Positions 16,537-25,485 of a DNA stretch of 32,201 bases are shown piece by piece. The notes below the pieces were generated by a model that ran no database searches, was not told the origin of the DNA, and saw only the letters and a program-made list of their open reading frames with translations. This stretch comes from Erythrobacteraceae bacterium. Lineage in GTDB: Bacteria > Pseudomonadota > Alphaproteobacteria > Sphingomonadales > Sphingomonadaceae. How positions within the stretch are numbered: the first letter of the stretch is position 1; the number at the start of each line of letters is the position of its first letter. The position numbers and the translations under genes were made by a program. Where the stretch lies: NCBI GenBank assembly GCA_024642545.1, contig JAHEAW010000017.1:1-32201 (forward strand), in the 5' to 3' direction.

Positions 16537-18078
16537 ATGGGAGAGCGAATGATTGACGGTGCAGCAAACGCGCGAACGGGCAGCGACCAGCGTATTCGTT
16601 CGGTCCTGATCGTCGGCGGGGGCACGGCCGGCTGGATGACTGCAGCCATGCTCGGCCATATCCTGAAAGCCAATTGCCGCGTTACTCTGATCGAATCGGA
16701 GGAAATTGGCACCGTCGGCGTAGGCGAGGCGACCATTCCCCCAATCAAGCTGTTCAATGATACTCTGGGGATCGACGAGCGCGATTTCATGCGCGCCACG
16801 CAGGGCAGTTTCAAACTCGGGATCGAATTTACCGATTGGGCCAAGGTTGGCCATTCCTATTTCCATCCGTTCGGACCGCACGGGTTCAATTTCGACACGG
16901 TTCCGCTGCACCAGTTCTGGCTGCGTGCACGACAGCAGGGTGAAACCGCATCGCTGGATGAACATTCGATGGCCTGGGCACTGGCCCGCGAGGGCCGCTT
17001 CCAGCATCCCTTGCCCGATCAGCGCAACATCCTGTCGACATTCGACTATGCATTTCATTTCGACGCAGGTCTTTATGCCAGATATCTGCGCCGGTTTGCT
17101 GAAGCACGCGGCGTTCAGCGCATTGAAGGCAAAATTGCCGATGTCACGCTGGCAGGCGAAACCGGCTTTGTCGAAAGTGTTACGATGGAAGACGGACAAG
17201 TCGAAGCGGCCGATCTGTTTATCGACTGCTCTGGCTTTCGCGGACTACTGATCGAAGGCGCGCTCGCGACCGGATATGAGGAATGGACCCATTGGCTGCC
17301 TTGCGACCGGGCCGTGGCAATGCCTTGCGCCAACAATGGCCCGCCGCTGCCCTATACCCGCTCCACCGCGCGCAAAGCGGGCTGGCAATGGCGCATTCCG
17401 CTGCAGCACCGGACCGGCAATGGCTATGTCTATTGCAGCAATTTCATCAGCGACAGTCAGGCAGCAGATGATCTGGCCCAAAACCTTGACGGGCAGGCCT
17501 TGGGCGATCCGCGCGCACTGCGCTTCGTCACTGGCAGGCGCAAGGCAAGCTGGAACCGCAATGTAGTCGCAATCGGGCTGTCGAGCGGCTTTCTCGAACC
17601 ACTCGAATCGACTTCGATCCATCTGATTCAAGCCAATATCTCCAAGCTCATCGGACTATTTCCGACACGCGATTTTGACCCGGCAACAATAGCCGAATTC
17701 AACCGTGTATCCGCAGCCGAGACCGAACGAATCCGTGACTTCCTGATCCTGCATTACAAGCTGACCACGCGGCAGGACAGCGACCTATGGCGCTATTGCG
17801 GTGCAATGGACATACCCGATACACTACAGATGAAGGTGGACCATTTCCGCCGATATGGCCGGTTGATCGCGCGCGAGATGGACTTGTTTGCCCCGCCCAG
17901 CTGGCTGGCCGTGCACATCGGCCAGCTCAATATTCCGGAAGCGCTCGATCCCCTGATCGAATATCGCGATATCGATGCACGCGACTGGTTAGCGCGGCTG
18001 CGCGGCGCTATGGTTCAAGCGGCCCGTCAGGCACCGCTTCATCAGGATGTGCTCGACCAGCATTGCAAGGCAAGCTGA
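16537..18078 (+). CDS. Flavin-dependent halogenase, tryptophan halogenase (PrnA-like) family
   Basis: A 513-residue FAD-dependent enzyme of the tryptophan-halogenase family. It shows the GxGxxG flavin motif ([16 protein letters not shown], residues 25-40), the family hallmark WxWxIP (WQWRIP, 283-288), a lysine in [12 protein letters not shown] (K71) that lines up with the catalytic lysine of PrnA, and FLEPLESTS at 352-360 with the conserved Glu-Ser pair (E357-S358). These suggest an active halogenase that uses FADH2, oxygen and chloride or bromide; the FADH2-supplying reductase is not nearby. Two ATG starts are possible, at 16537 (AGGAAG, 5 bp away) and 16549 (GGGAG, 5 bp away). Homologues beside TonB receptors are known in Caulobacterales, Xanthomonas and sphingomonads, for example the indole halogenase BrvH; their natural substrates are unknown. 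The next gene starts 4 bp after the stop. Confidence 0.9.
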   Translation: MGERMIDGAANARTGSDQRIRSVLIVGGGTAGWMTAAMLGHILKANCRVTLIESEEIGTVGVGEATIPPIKLFNDTLGIDERDFMRATQGSFKLGIEFTDWAKVGHSYFHPFGPHGFNFDTVPLHQFWLRARQQGETASLDEHSMAWALAREGRFQHPLPDQRNILSTFDYAFHFDAGLYARYLRRFAEARGVQRIEGKIADVTLAGETGFVESVTMEDGQVEAADLFIDCSGFRGLLIEGALATGYEEWTHWLPCDRAVAMPCANNGPPLPYTRSTARKAGWQWRIPLQHRTGNGYVYCSNFISDSQAADDLAQNLDGQALGDPRALRFVTGRRKASWNRNVVAIGLSSGFLEPLESTSIHLIQANISKLIGLFPTRDFDPATIAEFNRVSAAETERIRDFLILHYKLTTRQDSDLWRYCGAMDIPDTLQMKVDHFRRYGRLIAREMDLFAPPSWLAVHIGQLNIPEALDPLIEYRDIDARDWLARLRGAMVQAARQAPLHQDVLDQHCKAS

Positions 18079-18082
18079 GCCA

Positions 18083-19486
18083 ATGGCGAAACTGTCGGAT
18101 CCCACACCGGACGCCGATGCATGGATGGAACGCGCCGCGCAGCATTATCGGCAGCAGGATCTGATCAGCACTGACCATGCGCTGGCGCAGGCCCTCCGCA
18201 TCGCACCGGATGATCCGCGCATTGCCTTTCTCCACGCGCAGACCCGATATGAGCTGGGTTATCCAGCGGCAGAGCTGTTCGCAGCCGCGCGGGCGCTTGA
18301 CCCGGGCAATCGCGATGCACTGCGCAACCATGCCCTTGCGCTGGCCTCGGAAGGGCTGACAGGGGCTTCCGAGGCCGTACTGGAACAGGCGCTAAGCGGT
18401 GCGCCTGACTGGCTGGAAGGGCAGCGGGTGCTGGCATCGATCCGCTGGACGTTGGGCGGGGAAGGTAGCGATGGTGCCAGCGCCGAACGCGGCTTTGCGC
18501 AGGCGTGCGGCGCCTTGCCCGGCCATCAGGGCCTATGGCTTGGCTGGTTCACCCAAGTCGCGCAGCGAAGGGACTGGAAGGCCGCCAGCGCAGTGCTCGA
18601 TCAGGCCGAAGCGGCGATGGGTGCGGGTAATGTACTAGCGATCGCCCGCACCTTTGTCGCCGAGGAATCGGGTGATCTCGACGAGGCGGAAAGGCGCTTG
18701 GCTGCGCTGGCCGGCAATCCCGACCCATTTCTGGCGCTGAGCCGGATACGCCATGCCTTGCGCCGAAACCAACCGGAAGTGGCAGTATCAGCCGCCGAAC
18801 CGCTACTGGACACCACTCTGGCGGGGCAGATCTGGCCGTATTTGTCGATTGCCTGGCGCTTGATGAATGATCCAAAAGCTGCCTGGCTCGACGGTGATCC
18901 GGTCCACTATGCCGTGCTTGATCCCGGGTTTACCGCAGCTGAGCTTGATACTTTGGCCGCACAGTTGCGGCTGCTGCACACCGCGCGGCGGCCCTATGCC
19001 GAACAATCGGTGCGCGGCGGGACACAGACTGACCGCTCGCTACTTCTACGGCACGAGCCAATCTTGCGAGCCACGCGGATAAAATTGATGGCCGCCGTGC
19101 GGCGCCATGCCGACAGTTTACCCACCGCTGAACCGAACCACCCGCTGCTTGGCCGACCGCGAACCAATCTATCGATTGCAGGGAGCTGGTCTGTCCTGCT
19201 GCATGGCGGCGGCAACAATGTTGCCCATTCGCACCCGGTTGGCTGGCTGAGTTCGGCCTTTTATGTCGCTGTTCCTGATGGGCAGGACATGGGCCCTGCC
19301 CCGGCCGGTTACCTTCGTCTTGGTGCGCCGCCGCCTGATCTCGGACACGGCCTGCCGCCCTATGCCAAAATCGCCCCAGCGCCAGGTAAACTGGTGCTGT
19401 TTGCGTCGACCATGTGGCATGATACCGTGCCCTTTGTGGCTGGCGAACGACTCAATATTGCGTTCGATATCGCAACCGCACCGTAG
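18083..19486 (+). CDS. TPR protein with C-terminal 2-oxoglutarate/Fe(II) oxygenase-like domain
   Basis: A 467-residue protein. Residues ~15-270 are helical TPR-like repeats, and the C-terminal ~190 residues resemble the putative 2OG-Fe(II) oxygenase family (2OG-FeII_Oxy_5). Likely active-site residues are the H382-S-H384 pair in NNVAHSHPVGWLSSAFYV, H446 in FASTMWHDTVPF, and R456 in GERLNIAFD, the usual position for binding 2-oxoglutarate. The ATG at 18083 lies 4 bp after the halogenase stop, so the two genes are almost certainly co-translated. The family probably hydroxylates a protein or small molecule; the substrate is unknown. It converges with the alpha-glucosidase gene, with stop codons 18 bp apart. 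A role linked to the TonB receptor or to the halogenase is inferred only from position. Confidence 0.8.
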   Translation: MAKLSDPTPDADAWMERAAQHYRQQDLISTDHALAQALRIAPDDPRIAFLHAQTRYELGYPAAELFAAARALDPGNRDALRNHALALASEGLTGASEAVLEQALSGAPDWLEGQRVLASIRWTLGGEGSDGASAERGFAQACGALPGHQGLWLGWFTQVAQRRDWKAASAVLDQAEAAMGAGNVLAIARTFVAEESGDLDEAERRLAALAGNPDPFLALSRIRHALRRNQPEVAVSAAEPLLDTTLAGQIWPYLSIAWRLMNDPKAAWLDGDPVHYAVLDPGFTAAELDTLAAQLRLLHTARRPYAEQSVRGGTQTDRSLLLRHEPILRATRIKLMAAVRRHADSLPTAEPNHPLLGRPRTNLSIAGSWSVLLHGGGNNVAHSHPVGWLSSAFYVAVPDGQDMGPAPAGYLRLGAPPPDLGHGLPPYAKIAPAPGKLVLFASTMWHDTVPFVAGERLNIAFDIATAP

Positions 19487-19504
19487 CTGGCCGCACTCGG
19501 CGGC

Positions 19505-21112
19505 TCAGCCCAGTTCCACGATTATGCCGCCAAACGGTGCAAGCCTGTACAAGGTGGCTTCATTGACGGCTTCGACGATCTTTCCGCTTGCCGCTGCCGC
19601 ATCTGGATTTGGCATCTCGCGGTCACTGAAATTGAAAATACAGTGAAGTGTTTGGCCGTCCCATGTTCGCTCCAGAACCAGCACATCCAGCGCTGCGTCC
19701 AGTACTGTGATTTCGCCCAACCGCAGCGCCGAGGTGGACCTGCGGCGGGCAATCAGGCGGCGCGTAAGATTGAGCAGCGATCCTGCGTCCTGGTCCTGCA
19801 GATTCACAGCCAGCTGCGAGTGATCCTCACCCAGCGGCAGCCATGGTTCGGCCAATGAGAAACCACAATTGGGGGCATCGCTGCGCCACGGCATCGGGGT
19901 TCTGGCACCATCGCGGCCGTCGGTCAGTGGCCAGTTCGCAATCGCTTCCGGGTCGCGCAGCCGCTCGAAGGGTATATCGACCTGGGTCATGCCTAATTCT
20001 TCCCCCTGCCACAGCACTATATTGCCCCGCAGCGCAATGAGCAGCAGCATGATCATTCGAGCAAATTCCGCTTCGTGGCCTGCCGGTGCCCAGCGGCTGA
20101 TCCAGCGCGGCGCATCGTGATTGGAAAAGGCCCAGCACGGCAACCCCTCGTCGGCAGCGCCACTCCACTTCTGCAGCGCATCACGCACAGTTGCAGGCGT
20201 AATCCGCTTTGCCGCCAGAAAGCGAAAGCTGTAGGCCGAATGCAGGTGTTCCTGCCCGGCGGTATAGGCCTGCATCACTGGCTCGACATCTTCTCCGCCA
20301 ATTTCAGCAAGTGAAAAGCGGCGATCATACTGATCCAGGAGTTTGCGCAGCCGGGTGAGGAAGGCAGGCATTTCCGGCTGCCCCTGATTATGAACATAGG
20401 TCTGATACGCTGCTGGTCGGCGGCGCGGCCGACCGTCATCTGGCGCAACTGGATTATCGGTCAGAGCCCGGTTGTGCATTCCGAAATTGATCGCATCGAG
20501 CCGAAAGCCATCGACCCCGCGATCGAGCCAGAAGCGGGCCGTATCCAGCAAGGCATCCTGCACTGCAAGATTATGGAGATTGAGCTGCGGCTGCTGGCTG
20601 AGAAAATTATGCATGTAATATTGGCAGCGCCGCGCATCCCAGGTCCACGACGGCCCGCCAAACACCGATGCCCAATTGTTCGGCGGGGATCCATCCGGCT
20701 TGGGATCGGCCCAGACATACCAGTCCGCTTTGGGATTGACGGACGACTGGCGGCTATCTGTGAACCACGGATGCTGGTCTGATGTATGTGCATAGACCTG
20801 ATCGATGATTACTTTGAGACCCAACGCATGGGCCTGTTCGACCAGCGCATCGAAATCTGCCAAGCCCCCAAAAATTGGATCGACGCCGCAATAATCTGCC
20901 ACATCATAGCCAAAATCGGCCATTGGCGAGACGAAAAAAGGCGAAAGCCAGATCCCGTCCACCCCCAGCGAGGCGACATATTCCAGCTTGCCGGCTATAC
21001 CCGCCAGATCGCCAATCCCATCGCCATTAGAATCCGCGAAGGACCGCGGATAAATCTGATAGATGGCGGCGCCGCGCCACCAGTCTGCCGAAGGGTTGCC
21101 CGCAATAGTCAC
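19505..21112 (-). CDS. GH13 alpha-glucosidase (subfamily 23-like)
   Basis: A 535-residue glycoside hydrolase of family 13 without signal peptide, so cytoplasmic. The (beta/alpha)8 motifs are complete: DFGYDVADY, VDGFRLDAINF with nucleophile D206, SLAEIGGED with acid/base E270, and FSNHDAPRW with D333. The sequence closely resembles remembered subfamily-23 enzymes such as Halomonas HaG and Xanthomonas XgtA, which hydrolyse or transglucosylate sucrose, maltose and nigerose-type links. Amylosucrase is unlikely, since that is about 100 residues longer. The start is GTG; an ATG 5 bases upstream is out of frame, and GGGAGA lies at a proper distance before the GTG. It diverges from the first sugar transporter over a 113-bp region with a LacI-type operator, so it is probably induced with the sucrose genes. 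Confidence 0.92.
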   Translation of the reverse strand: MTIAGNPSADWWRGAAIYQIYPRSFADSNGDGIGDLAGIAGKLEYVASLGVDGIWLSPFFVSPMADFGYDVADYCGVDPIFGGLADFDALVEQAHALGLKVIIDQVYAHTSDQHPWFTDSRQSSVNPKADWYVWADPKPDGSPPNNWASVFGGPSWTWDARRCQYYMHNFLSQQPQLNLHNLAVQDALLDTARFWLDRGVDGFRLDAINFGMHNRALTDNPVAPDDGRPRRRPAAYQTYVHNQGQPEMPAFLTRLRKLLDQYDRRFSLAEIGGEDVEPVMQAYTAGQEHLHSAYSFRFLAAKRITPATVRDALQKWSGAADEGLPCWAFSNHDAPRWISRWAPAGHEAEFARMIMLLLIALRGNIVLWQGEELGMTQVDIPFERLRDPEAIANWPLTDGRDGARTPMPWRSDAPNCGFSLAEPWLPLGEDHSQLAVNLQDQDAGSLLNLTRRLIARRRSTSALRLGEITVLDAALDVLVLERTWDGQTLHCIFNFSDREMPNPDAAAASGKIVEAVNEATLYRLAPFGGIIVELG

Positions 21113-21167
21113 GCCATTCTCCCGGAATAAGGCTTGATCTGCGCATTAGATCGTTGCATCACCCTTT

Positions 21168-21181
21168 TGCAATCCTTTGCA
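21168..21181. promoter_or_regulatory. Putative LacI-family operator, site 3 (alpha-glucosidase/transporter divergent region)
   Basis: TGCAATCCTTTGCA has perfect TGCAA/TTGCA arms with a 4-base centre. It lies near the middle of the 113-bp gap, 62 bp from the alpha-glucosidase start and 51 bp from the transporter start, and could control both. Confidence 0.7.
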
Positions 21182-21214
21182 TTGATCAGGGATGCGGTGA
21201 TCCTCACTAGGATC

Positions 21215-21220
21215 GGGGAG
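21215..21220 (+). promoter_or_regulatory. Ribosome-binding site fixing the TTG start of the first transporter
   Basis: GGGGAG lies 5 bases before the TTG at 21226. No in-frame ATG is close, so the TTG start is well supported. Confidence 0.75.
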
Positions 21221-21225
21221 AGCCA

Positions 21226-22710
21226 TTGGAAAAGCCAGTCCAGAGCAATTGGGGCCTATGGAACATTTCCTTCGGCAACTTGGGAATCGCGATCGCCTTT
21301 TCCTTGCAGCAAGGCAATATGGCGCGGATTTTCCAGACCTTGGGGGCGGATCTTGATGCACTCCCAATTCTGATGATCGCCGGTCCGGTAACCGGTCTGG
21401 TGGTGCAGCCGCTGATCGGTCATTACAGCGACCGGACCTGGGGGCGTTTCGGCCGCCGTCACCCTTATTTCCTGTGCGGTTCAATTCTGGCAGGGCTGGC
21501 GCTGTTCGGTATGCCCTATGCTCATGCGCTGTGGGTTGCAGCTGCATTGCTGTGGGTGATGGATGCAGCGCTCAATGTTTCGATGGAACCATACCGCGCT
21601 TTTGTGGGGGACATGATCGGCTCAGCCCAGCGGGCAAAAGGATTCGCATTCAACACGATGCTGGGCTGCATCGGCGCAGTGCTCGGTTCGCTTGCGCCCT
21701 ATGGCATGACAGCGCTGGGCGTAAGCAATATTGCCCCGCCCGGAGAAATCCCGAAATCGGTACAGATATCCTTTTGGCTGGCGGCATTGTGCCTGATCGG
21801 GGCAGTGGGCTGGACAGTGCTACGAACCAGAGAACATTCGCCCGCCGCGATGGCAGCGTTTTCCAGCGGGGCCCGGATCGCAAATGATCGCCCACTGGTG
21901 CGCCCGCATCGCGGCCTGTGGTGGCTGGCTGGCGGAATAGTTTTGACCGCCGTGATTGGGCGCGAAGGGCATGATTACCAACTCTACATCCTCAGCATCG
22001 GACTGGTGGTCTTCGGTCTCGCCCAAATCCTCAATCGGCGCTTTCCGAGGGACCATGCAGTTGCCCATATATTGAGCGATCTTGTCCAGATGCCGGACGT
22101 GATGCGCAAGCTGGCGGTCACACATTTCTTTACCTGGTTTGCGCTGTTCATCATGTGGCCGTTTACCACCCCAATTGTGACGCAGTATGCGTTTGGATCG
22201 ACCAATCCTGCTACTGCCTCTTATAACGCCGGAGCCAATTGGGTCGGGCTGCTCTATGGGGTCTTTAACGGTGTCGCTGCGCTCGCAGCGCTGTTCGCCC
22301 TTCCCCGACTGGCAGCAATGATCGGCAGTGCAAGAACGCATATGCTGTGTCTGCTTGTCGGTTCGGCCAGCTTCCTGTCGCTTCTGGTGGTGCGCGATCC
22401 CTTTACCTTGTTCGCCCCGTTTATCGGCCTCGGGATCGCCTGGGCCTCGCTGCTGACGATGCCATATGTGCTGCTGACCACCGCACTCCCCCAGCAGAAA
22501 TACGGTGTTTACATGGGTATTTTCAATTTCTTCATCGTGCTGCCGCAATTGATTGTCGCCACTGCAATGGGAGCCGTGCTGAAAGCCTTTTTCCCCGGGC
22601 AGCCGGTCTGGACCATGGCTTTTGCTGCGCTGGCCATGGCAATTGCGGCCGTGTCGATGATCTGGGTCATGCGCGCCGTATCCAGTGCGCAGGCAGAACC
22701 CGCAGAATAA
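21226..22710 (+). CDS. GPH/SUC-type sugar:cation symporter (MFS), probable sucrose transporter
   Basis: A 494-residue inner-membrane transporter of the major facilitator superfamily with about twelve hydrophobic segments. GLVVQPLIGHYSDRTWGRFG, at residues ~64-83, is the motif-A loop of the GPH/SUC group, which includes plant sucrose transporters and bacterial SuxC-like proteins. SMEPYRAFVGD and YGVYMGIFNFFIVLPQ are also typical. Transport is expected to be cation symport without phosphorylation, which fits a free cytoplasmic disaccharide acted on by the neighbouring GH13, GH32 and GH68 enzymes. The start is TTG with a strong ribosome-binding site. The second transporter at 27598 is a paralogue (shared LQQGNMA and LGAD motifs), which suggests different but related cargo. 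Sucrose is the best guess here, from neighbours only. Confidence 0.9.
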   Translation: MEKPVQSNWGLWNISFGNLGIAIAFSLQQGNMARIFQTLGADLDALPILMIAGPVTGLVVQPLIGHYSDRTWGRFGRRHPYFLCGSILAGLALFGMPYAHALWVAAALLWVMDAALNVSMEPYRAFVGDMIGSAQRAKGFAFNTMLGCIGAVLGSLAPYGMTALGVSNIAPPGEIPKSVQISFWLAALCLIGAVGWTVLRTREHSPAAMAAFSSGARIANDRPLVRPHRGLWWLAGGIVLTAVIGREGHDYQLYILSIGLVVFGLAQILNRRFPRDHAVAHILSDLVQMPDVMRKLAVTHFFTWFALFIMWPFTTPIVTQYAFGSTNPATASYNAGANWVGLLYGVFNGVAALAALFALPRLAAMIGSARTHMLCLLVGSASFLSLLVVRDPFTLFAPFIGLGIAWASLLTMPYVLLTTALPQQKYGVYMGIFNFFIVLPQLIVATAMGAVLKAFFPGQPVWTMAFAALAMAIAAVSMIWVMRAVSSAQAEPAE

Positions 22711-22713
22711 TCA

Positions 22714-22727
22714 TGCAATCGATTGTT
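22714..22727. promoter_or_regulatory. Putative LacI-family operator, site 4 (GH68 gene)
   Basis: TGCAATCGATTGTT keeps the left arm and a palindromic centre with two changes at the outer right arm. It lies just after the transporter stop, 113 bp before the GH68 start. A further half-site (TGCAATCG) occurs at 22780-22787. This suggests a separate promoter for the GH68-GH32-fructokinase unit. Confidence 0.6.
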
Positions 22728-22827
22728 GTCATGCATCGGAACCGTGGCTAGGATAAGAGAATGATGGGCAGACATTTGATGCAATCGACAAAGCGCAGCG
22801 GATATTCTGGCCTGTCGTGCCGGGCCC

Positions 22828-22833
22828 AGGAGG
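22828..22833 (+). promoter_or_regulatory. Consensus ribosome-binding site deciding the GH68 start
   Basis: A full AGGAGG lies 7 bases before the ATG at 22841. It rules out the longer in-frame GTG start at 22817 and shows that the protein begins without a signal peptide. Confidence 0.85.
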
Positions 22834-22840
22834 CAGGTTG

Positions 22841-24028
22841 ATGACGAGCGGTTCGGCCAGGTTCTCACCCGCTCAGGGTTCGGTCAACGCGCCGTCCAGT
22901 TTGTTGAACTGGACTGGCAGTGTTGTATCGCGAATTTCGGATCAGCCATGCCCGTCATTTCCTCTTATCGGGGGCGCTCAGTCACGCCCCGCCTTTGATG
23001 CCTTCGATGTCTGGGACAGCTGGCCGCTGCAACATCCAAATGGACAGACGGCGCGGTTTGGCGCCTGTGAATATTGGTTCATGCTGTCAGCCGAGAAATT
23101 CGCTGATCCTGGTGCGCGCCATGATCACGCACGCATCAGGCTGGTCAGCTATGAAGACGGGGTTTGGACAGATTGCGGTAACGCCATGCCCGATGGTTAC
23201 TCACCCGGAAGCCGTGAATGGGCAGGCTCCGCGGTGCTTGGTCAAGACGGGAAAGTTAGTCTCTATTTCACCGCAGCCGGACGGCGAAACCAGCCGCCAA
23301 CATTCGAACAGCGCCTGTTTGTGGCACAAGCCGTGCTGAGCGGCAGTGAGAACAACGCGCCGCGATTGGCGGATTTTGCTCCGCCGCAAGAATTGTTCAG
23401 CGCCGACGGCGCGGTCTACACAATCGTGCGCCAAAGCGAAGGTGTTCCCGGCGCGATCAAGGCTTTTCGCGATCCGGCCTATTTTGAGGACCCGGCCACC
23501 GGCAAAGCCTATATCCTGTTCACCGGGTCCGCCGGATGGAGCGATCATGACTATAATGGCGTGATCGGCGTAGCGCATATTGATGGCACCGGTCCCAATG
23601 CAAGCGCCCGGTTGATGCAGCCTTTGGTCAGCGCAGTTGGTTTGAACAACGAGCTTGAGCGCCCGCATATTGTGGTACGCGGCGGGTTGTATTACCTTTT
23701 TTGGTCGACCCAGCAGCGCACATTCGATCCGTCCGGGCCGACCGGACCCAACGGCCTTTATGCAGCGGTCGCAAATTCGCTCGCGGGGCCGTGGCGTCCG
23801 GTCAACGGCAGCGGCCTTGTCGCCGGCAATCCAGCCGAAGAACCAATCCAGGTCTATAGCTGGTGGGTAACCGGCGAAGGTGAAGCGATCGGCTTCATCG
23901 ATCACTGGGGCCTGGCCGGGCGCAGTGTTGCCGACCATCCTGAATTGAACCGCACCCAGTTCGGCGGCACGCCATCACCGCGTTACCGGCTTATATTTGA
24001 CGCAGATCATGTGTCGCTCGTCCAATAA
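22841..24028 (+). CDS. GH68 fructosyltransferase (levansucrase/inulosucrase-type)
   Basis: A 395-residue five-bladed beta-propeller enzyme of family GH68. It has the nucleophile D59 in FDVWDSWPLQ, the GSREWAGSAVL motif at 123-133, the transition-state stabiliser D211 in AFRDPAYF and the acid/base E273 in NELERPHIV. These match Gram-negative levansucrases such as those of Zymomonas and Erwinia, at a similar length. The enzyme transfers fructose from sucrose (or raffinose) to water or to a growing fructan, releasing glucose (or melibiose). No signal peptide is visible; Gram-negative levansucrases are often exported without one, so either location is possible. The gene lies 26 bp before the GH32 gene on the same strand, making a polymer-building and a fructan-splitting enzyme neighbours. 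Levan versus inulin linkage cannot be told. Confidence 0.93.
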   Translation: MTSGSARFSPAQGSVNAPSSLLNWTGSVVSRISDQPCPSFPLIGGAQSRPAFDAFDVWDSWPLQHPNGQTARFGACEYWFMLSAEKFADPGARHDHARIRLVSYEDGVWTDCGNAMPDGYSPGSREWAGSAVLGQDGKVSLYFTAAGRRNQPPTFEQRLFVAQAVLSGSENNAPRLADFAPPQELFSADGAVYTIVRQSEGVPGAIKAFRDPAYFEDPATGKAYILFTGSAGWSDHDYNGVIGVAHIDGTGPNASARLMQPLVSAVGLNNELERPHIVVRGGLYYLFWSTQQRTFDPSGPTGPNGLYAAVANSLAGPWRPVNGSGLVAGNPAEEPIQVYSWWVTGEGEAIGFIDHWGLAGRSVADHPELNRTQFGGTPSPRYRLIFDADHVSLVQ

Positions 24029-24054
24029 TACCCCCTTTTTGCAAGAGACAGCCA

Positions 24055-25485
24055 ATGGCCGTGTGGCGACCAAAATATCATTATGCACCCGCCGCCAACT
24101 GGCTGAGTGATCCCAATGGGCTCGTCTGGTATGACGGGCTGTGGCACCTCTATTATCAATATAATCCGCACAGTGACCAGTGGGGCCACATGAGCTGGGG
24201 GCACGCGGTCAGCGATGATCTGCTGGATTGGCGGGAACTGCCGGTGGCAATCGAAGAAAATGCACGCCATATGATCTATTCGGGCAGCGCAGTCATTGGC
24301 CCCGATCAAACGATCATTGCCGCTTATACCGGGGCGGGGCGCGGGCAGCCAGAAAGCCAGGCGCAATTCCTGGTGGAAAGTACCGACGGCGGCATGACAT
24401 TTGCGCCCCCTGGCCAGGCCGCAATTGACGAGCATGCGCCCGACTTTCGCGATCCCAAACTGTTCTGGCACGCGCCGACGAGCCACTGGATCATGGTTTC
24501 GGTGCGGGCGGACAGCAGTTATGCGGTCATTTATCATTCGCCTGACCTTGAACGCTGGAGCGAATTGTCGCGGATCGGCCCGTTCGAATTGCCTGGAACG
24601 GTGTGGGAATGCCCCGACCTGATGGAAATCCCGGTCGAGGGTGGCGGCAGTCGGTGGCTGTTCAAGGTCGATCTGCTGCATGTCGACCCAGCCCATTCAG
24701 GCAGCGGTGCGATCGCACTGTCTGGCGAATTTGACGGCAGACAGTTTACCCCCGATTGCGCAGTCAGCGGCGAACTGACCTGGCAATGGGTCGACCAAGG
24801 GCGCGATTTTTACGCGGCGGTTGGCTGGAACGGAGGGCCACCTGGCGATCAAAACCGCTATTGGATCGGCTGGATGGGTAACCACCGGTACCAAAAGCAG
24901 TTGCCGGCAACTGACTGGCGCGGCGCTATGAGTATGGCGCGCAGCCTTTCATTTCGCCGCTGCAAAAGTGGCTGGCGGCTGATCCAGCGACCGGTCGCGC
25001 CCGACTGGCGTCAGCTGGCATGGACCAATAGCGCACCCATCATCCTTCCCCACGCAAAGCCATTGGAAATTGCCGCTGCCATGCCGCGCACTTTGCATAT
25101 CCGGGCCCAGTTCAAATATGGCCGGTCGGCCCTGTTGATTGCCTCAGGTCAGTCGCGACTGCGGGTCATCTTCGATGTCGCTGCCGGGCGGCTGGAAGTC
25201 GATCGATCAGACACGGGGGTCCTACCGGAAGATAAGGACTATTGCCGCATGATGAGCTGCGCGTGGACGATGACCGGCTGTGCGGTTGATATCTGGTTGG
25301 ACGACCATTCGATCGAAATCTTTGCTGATGATGGCACGGCAGTGATGACCGCACAGACCTTCCTTGCGCCCGGTCTGGTAGACCTGGCAGTGACAGGGTG
25401 CGGTGATGCAGCGCGGATTGATGCACTTGCCGTGCATTTTCTTGAACTGGGAGAGCAAGACCATGCCGACCGCTGTCACGGATAG
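24055..25485 (+). CDS. GH32 beta-fructosidase (sucrase/levanase type)
   Basis: A 476-residue family-32 glycoside hydrolase. The N-terminal propeller has the nucleophile D19 in NWLSDPNGL, the stabiliser D133 in DFRDPKLFW and the acid/base E185 in VWECPDL; a C-terminal beta-sandwich follows from about residue 330, with the family-typical DDHSIEIFADDG. It hydrolyses terminal fructose from sucrose, raffinose or fructo-oligosaccharides. There is no signal peptide, so it is probably cytoplasmic and acts on imported sugar. The ATG is the first in frame after the GH68 gene. Its last 23 bp overlap the start of the fructokinase gene, which couples fructose release to its phosphorylation. The absence of a PTS and the unphosphorylated route argue for sucrose rather than sucrose-6-phosphate as substrate. 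Confidence 0.93.
   Translation: MAVWRPKYHYAPAANWLSDPNGLVWYDGLWHLYYQYNPHSDQWGHMSWGHAVSDDLLDWRELPVAIEENARHMIYSGSAVIGPDQTIIAAYTGAGRGQPESQAQFLVESTDGGMTFAPPGQAAIDEHAPDFRDPKLFWHAPTSHWIMVSVRADSSYAVIYHSPDLERWSELSRIGPFELPGTVWECPDLMEIPVEGGGSRWLFKVDLLHVDPAHSGSGAIALSGEFDGRQFTPDCAVSGELTWQWVDQGRDFYAAVGWNGGPPGDQNRYWIGWMGNHRYQKQLPATDWRGAMSMARSLSFRRCKSGWRLIQRPVAPDWRQLAWTNSAPIILPHAKPLEIAAAMPRTLHIRAQFKYGRSALLIASGQSRLRVIFDVAAGRLEVDRSDTGVLPEDKDYCRMMSCAWTMTGCAVDIWLDDHSIEIFADDGTAVMTAQTFLAPGLVDLAVTGCGDAARIDALAVHFLELGEQDHADRCHG

Noticed and set aside
19505-21112. Amylosucrase, as in Xanthomonas sux loci
   Set aside because: The protein is about 100 residues shorter than amylosucrases and matches the subfamily-23 alpha-glucosidase motifs (VDGFRLDAINF, SLAEIGGED).
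22817-22840. GTG start for the GH68 gene
   Set aside because: A consensus AGGAGG lies inside this stretch, 7 bases before the ATG at 22841, so translation most likely starts there.
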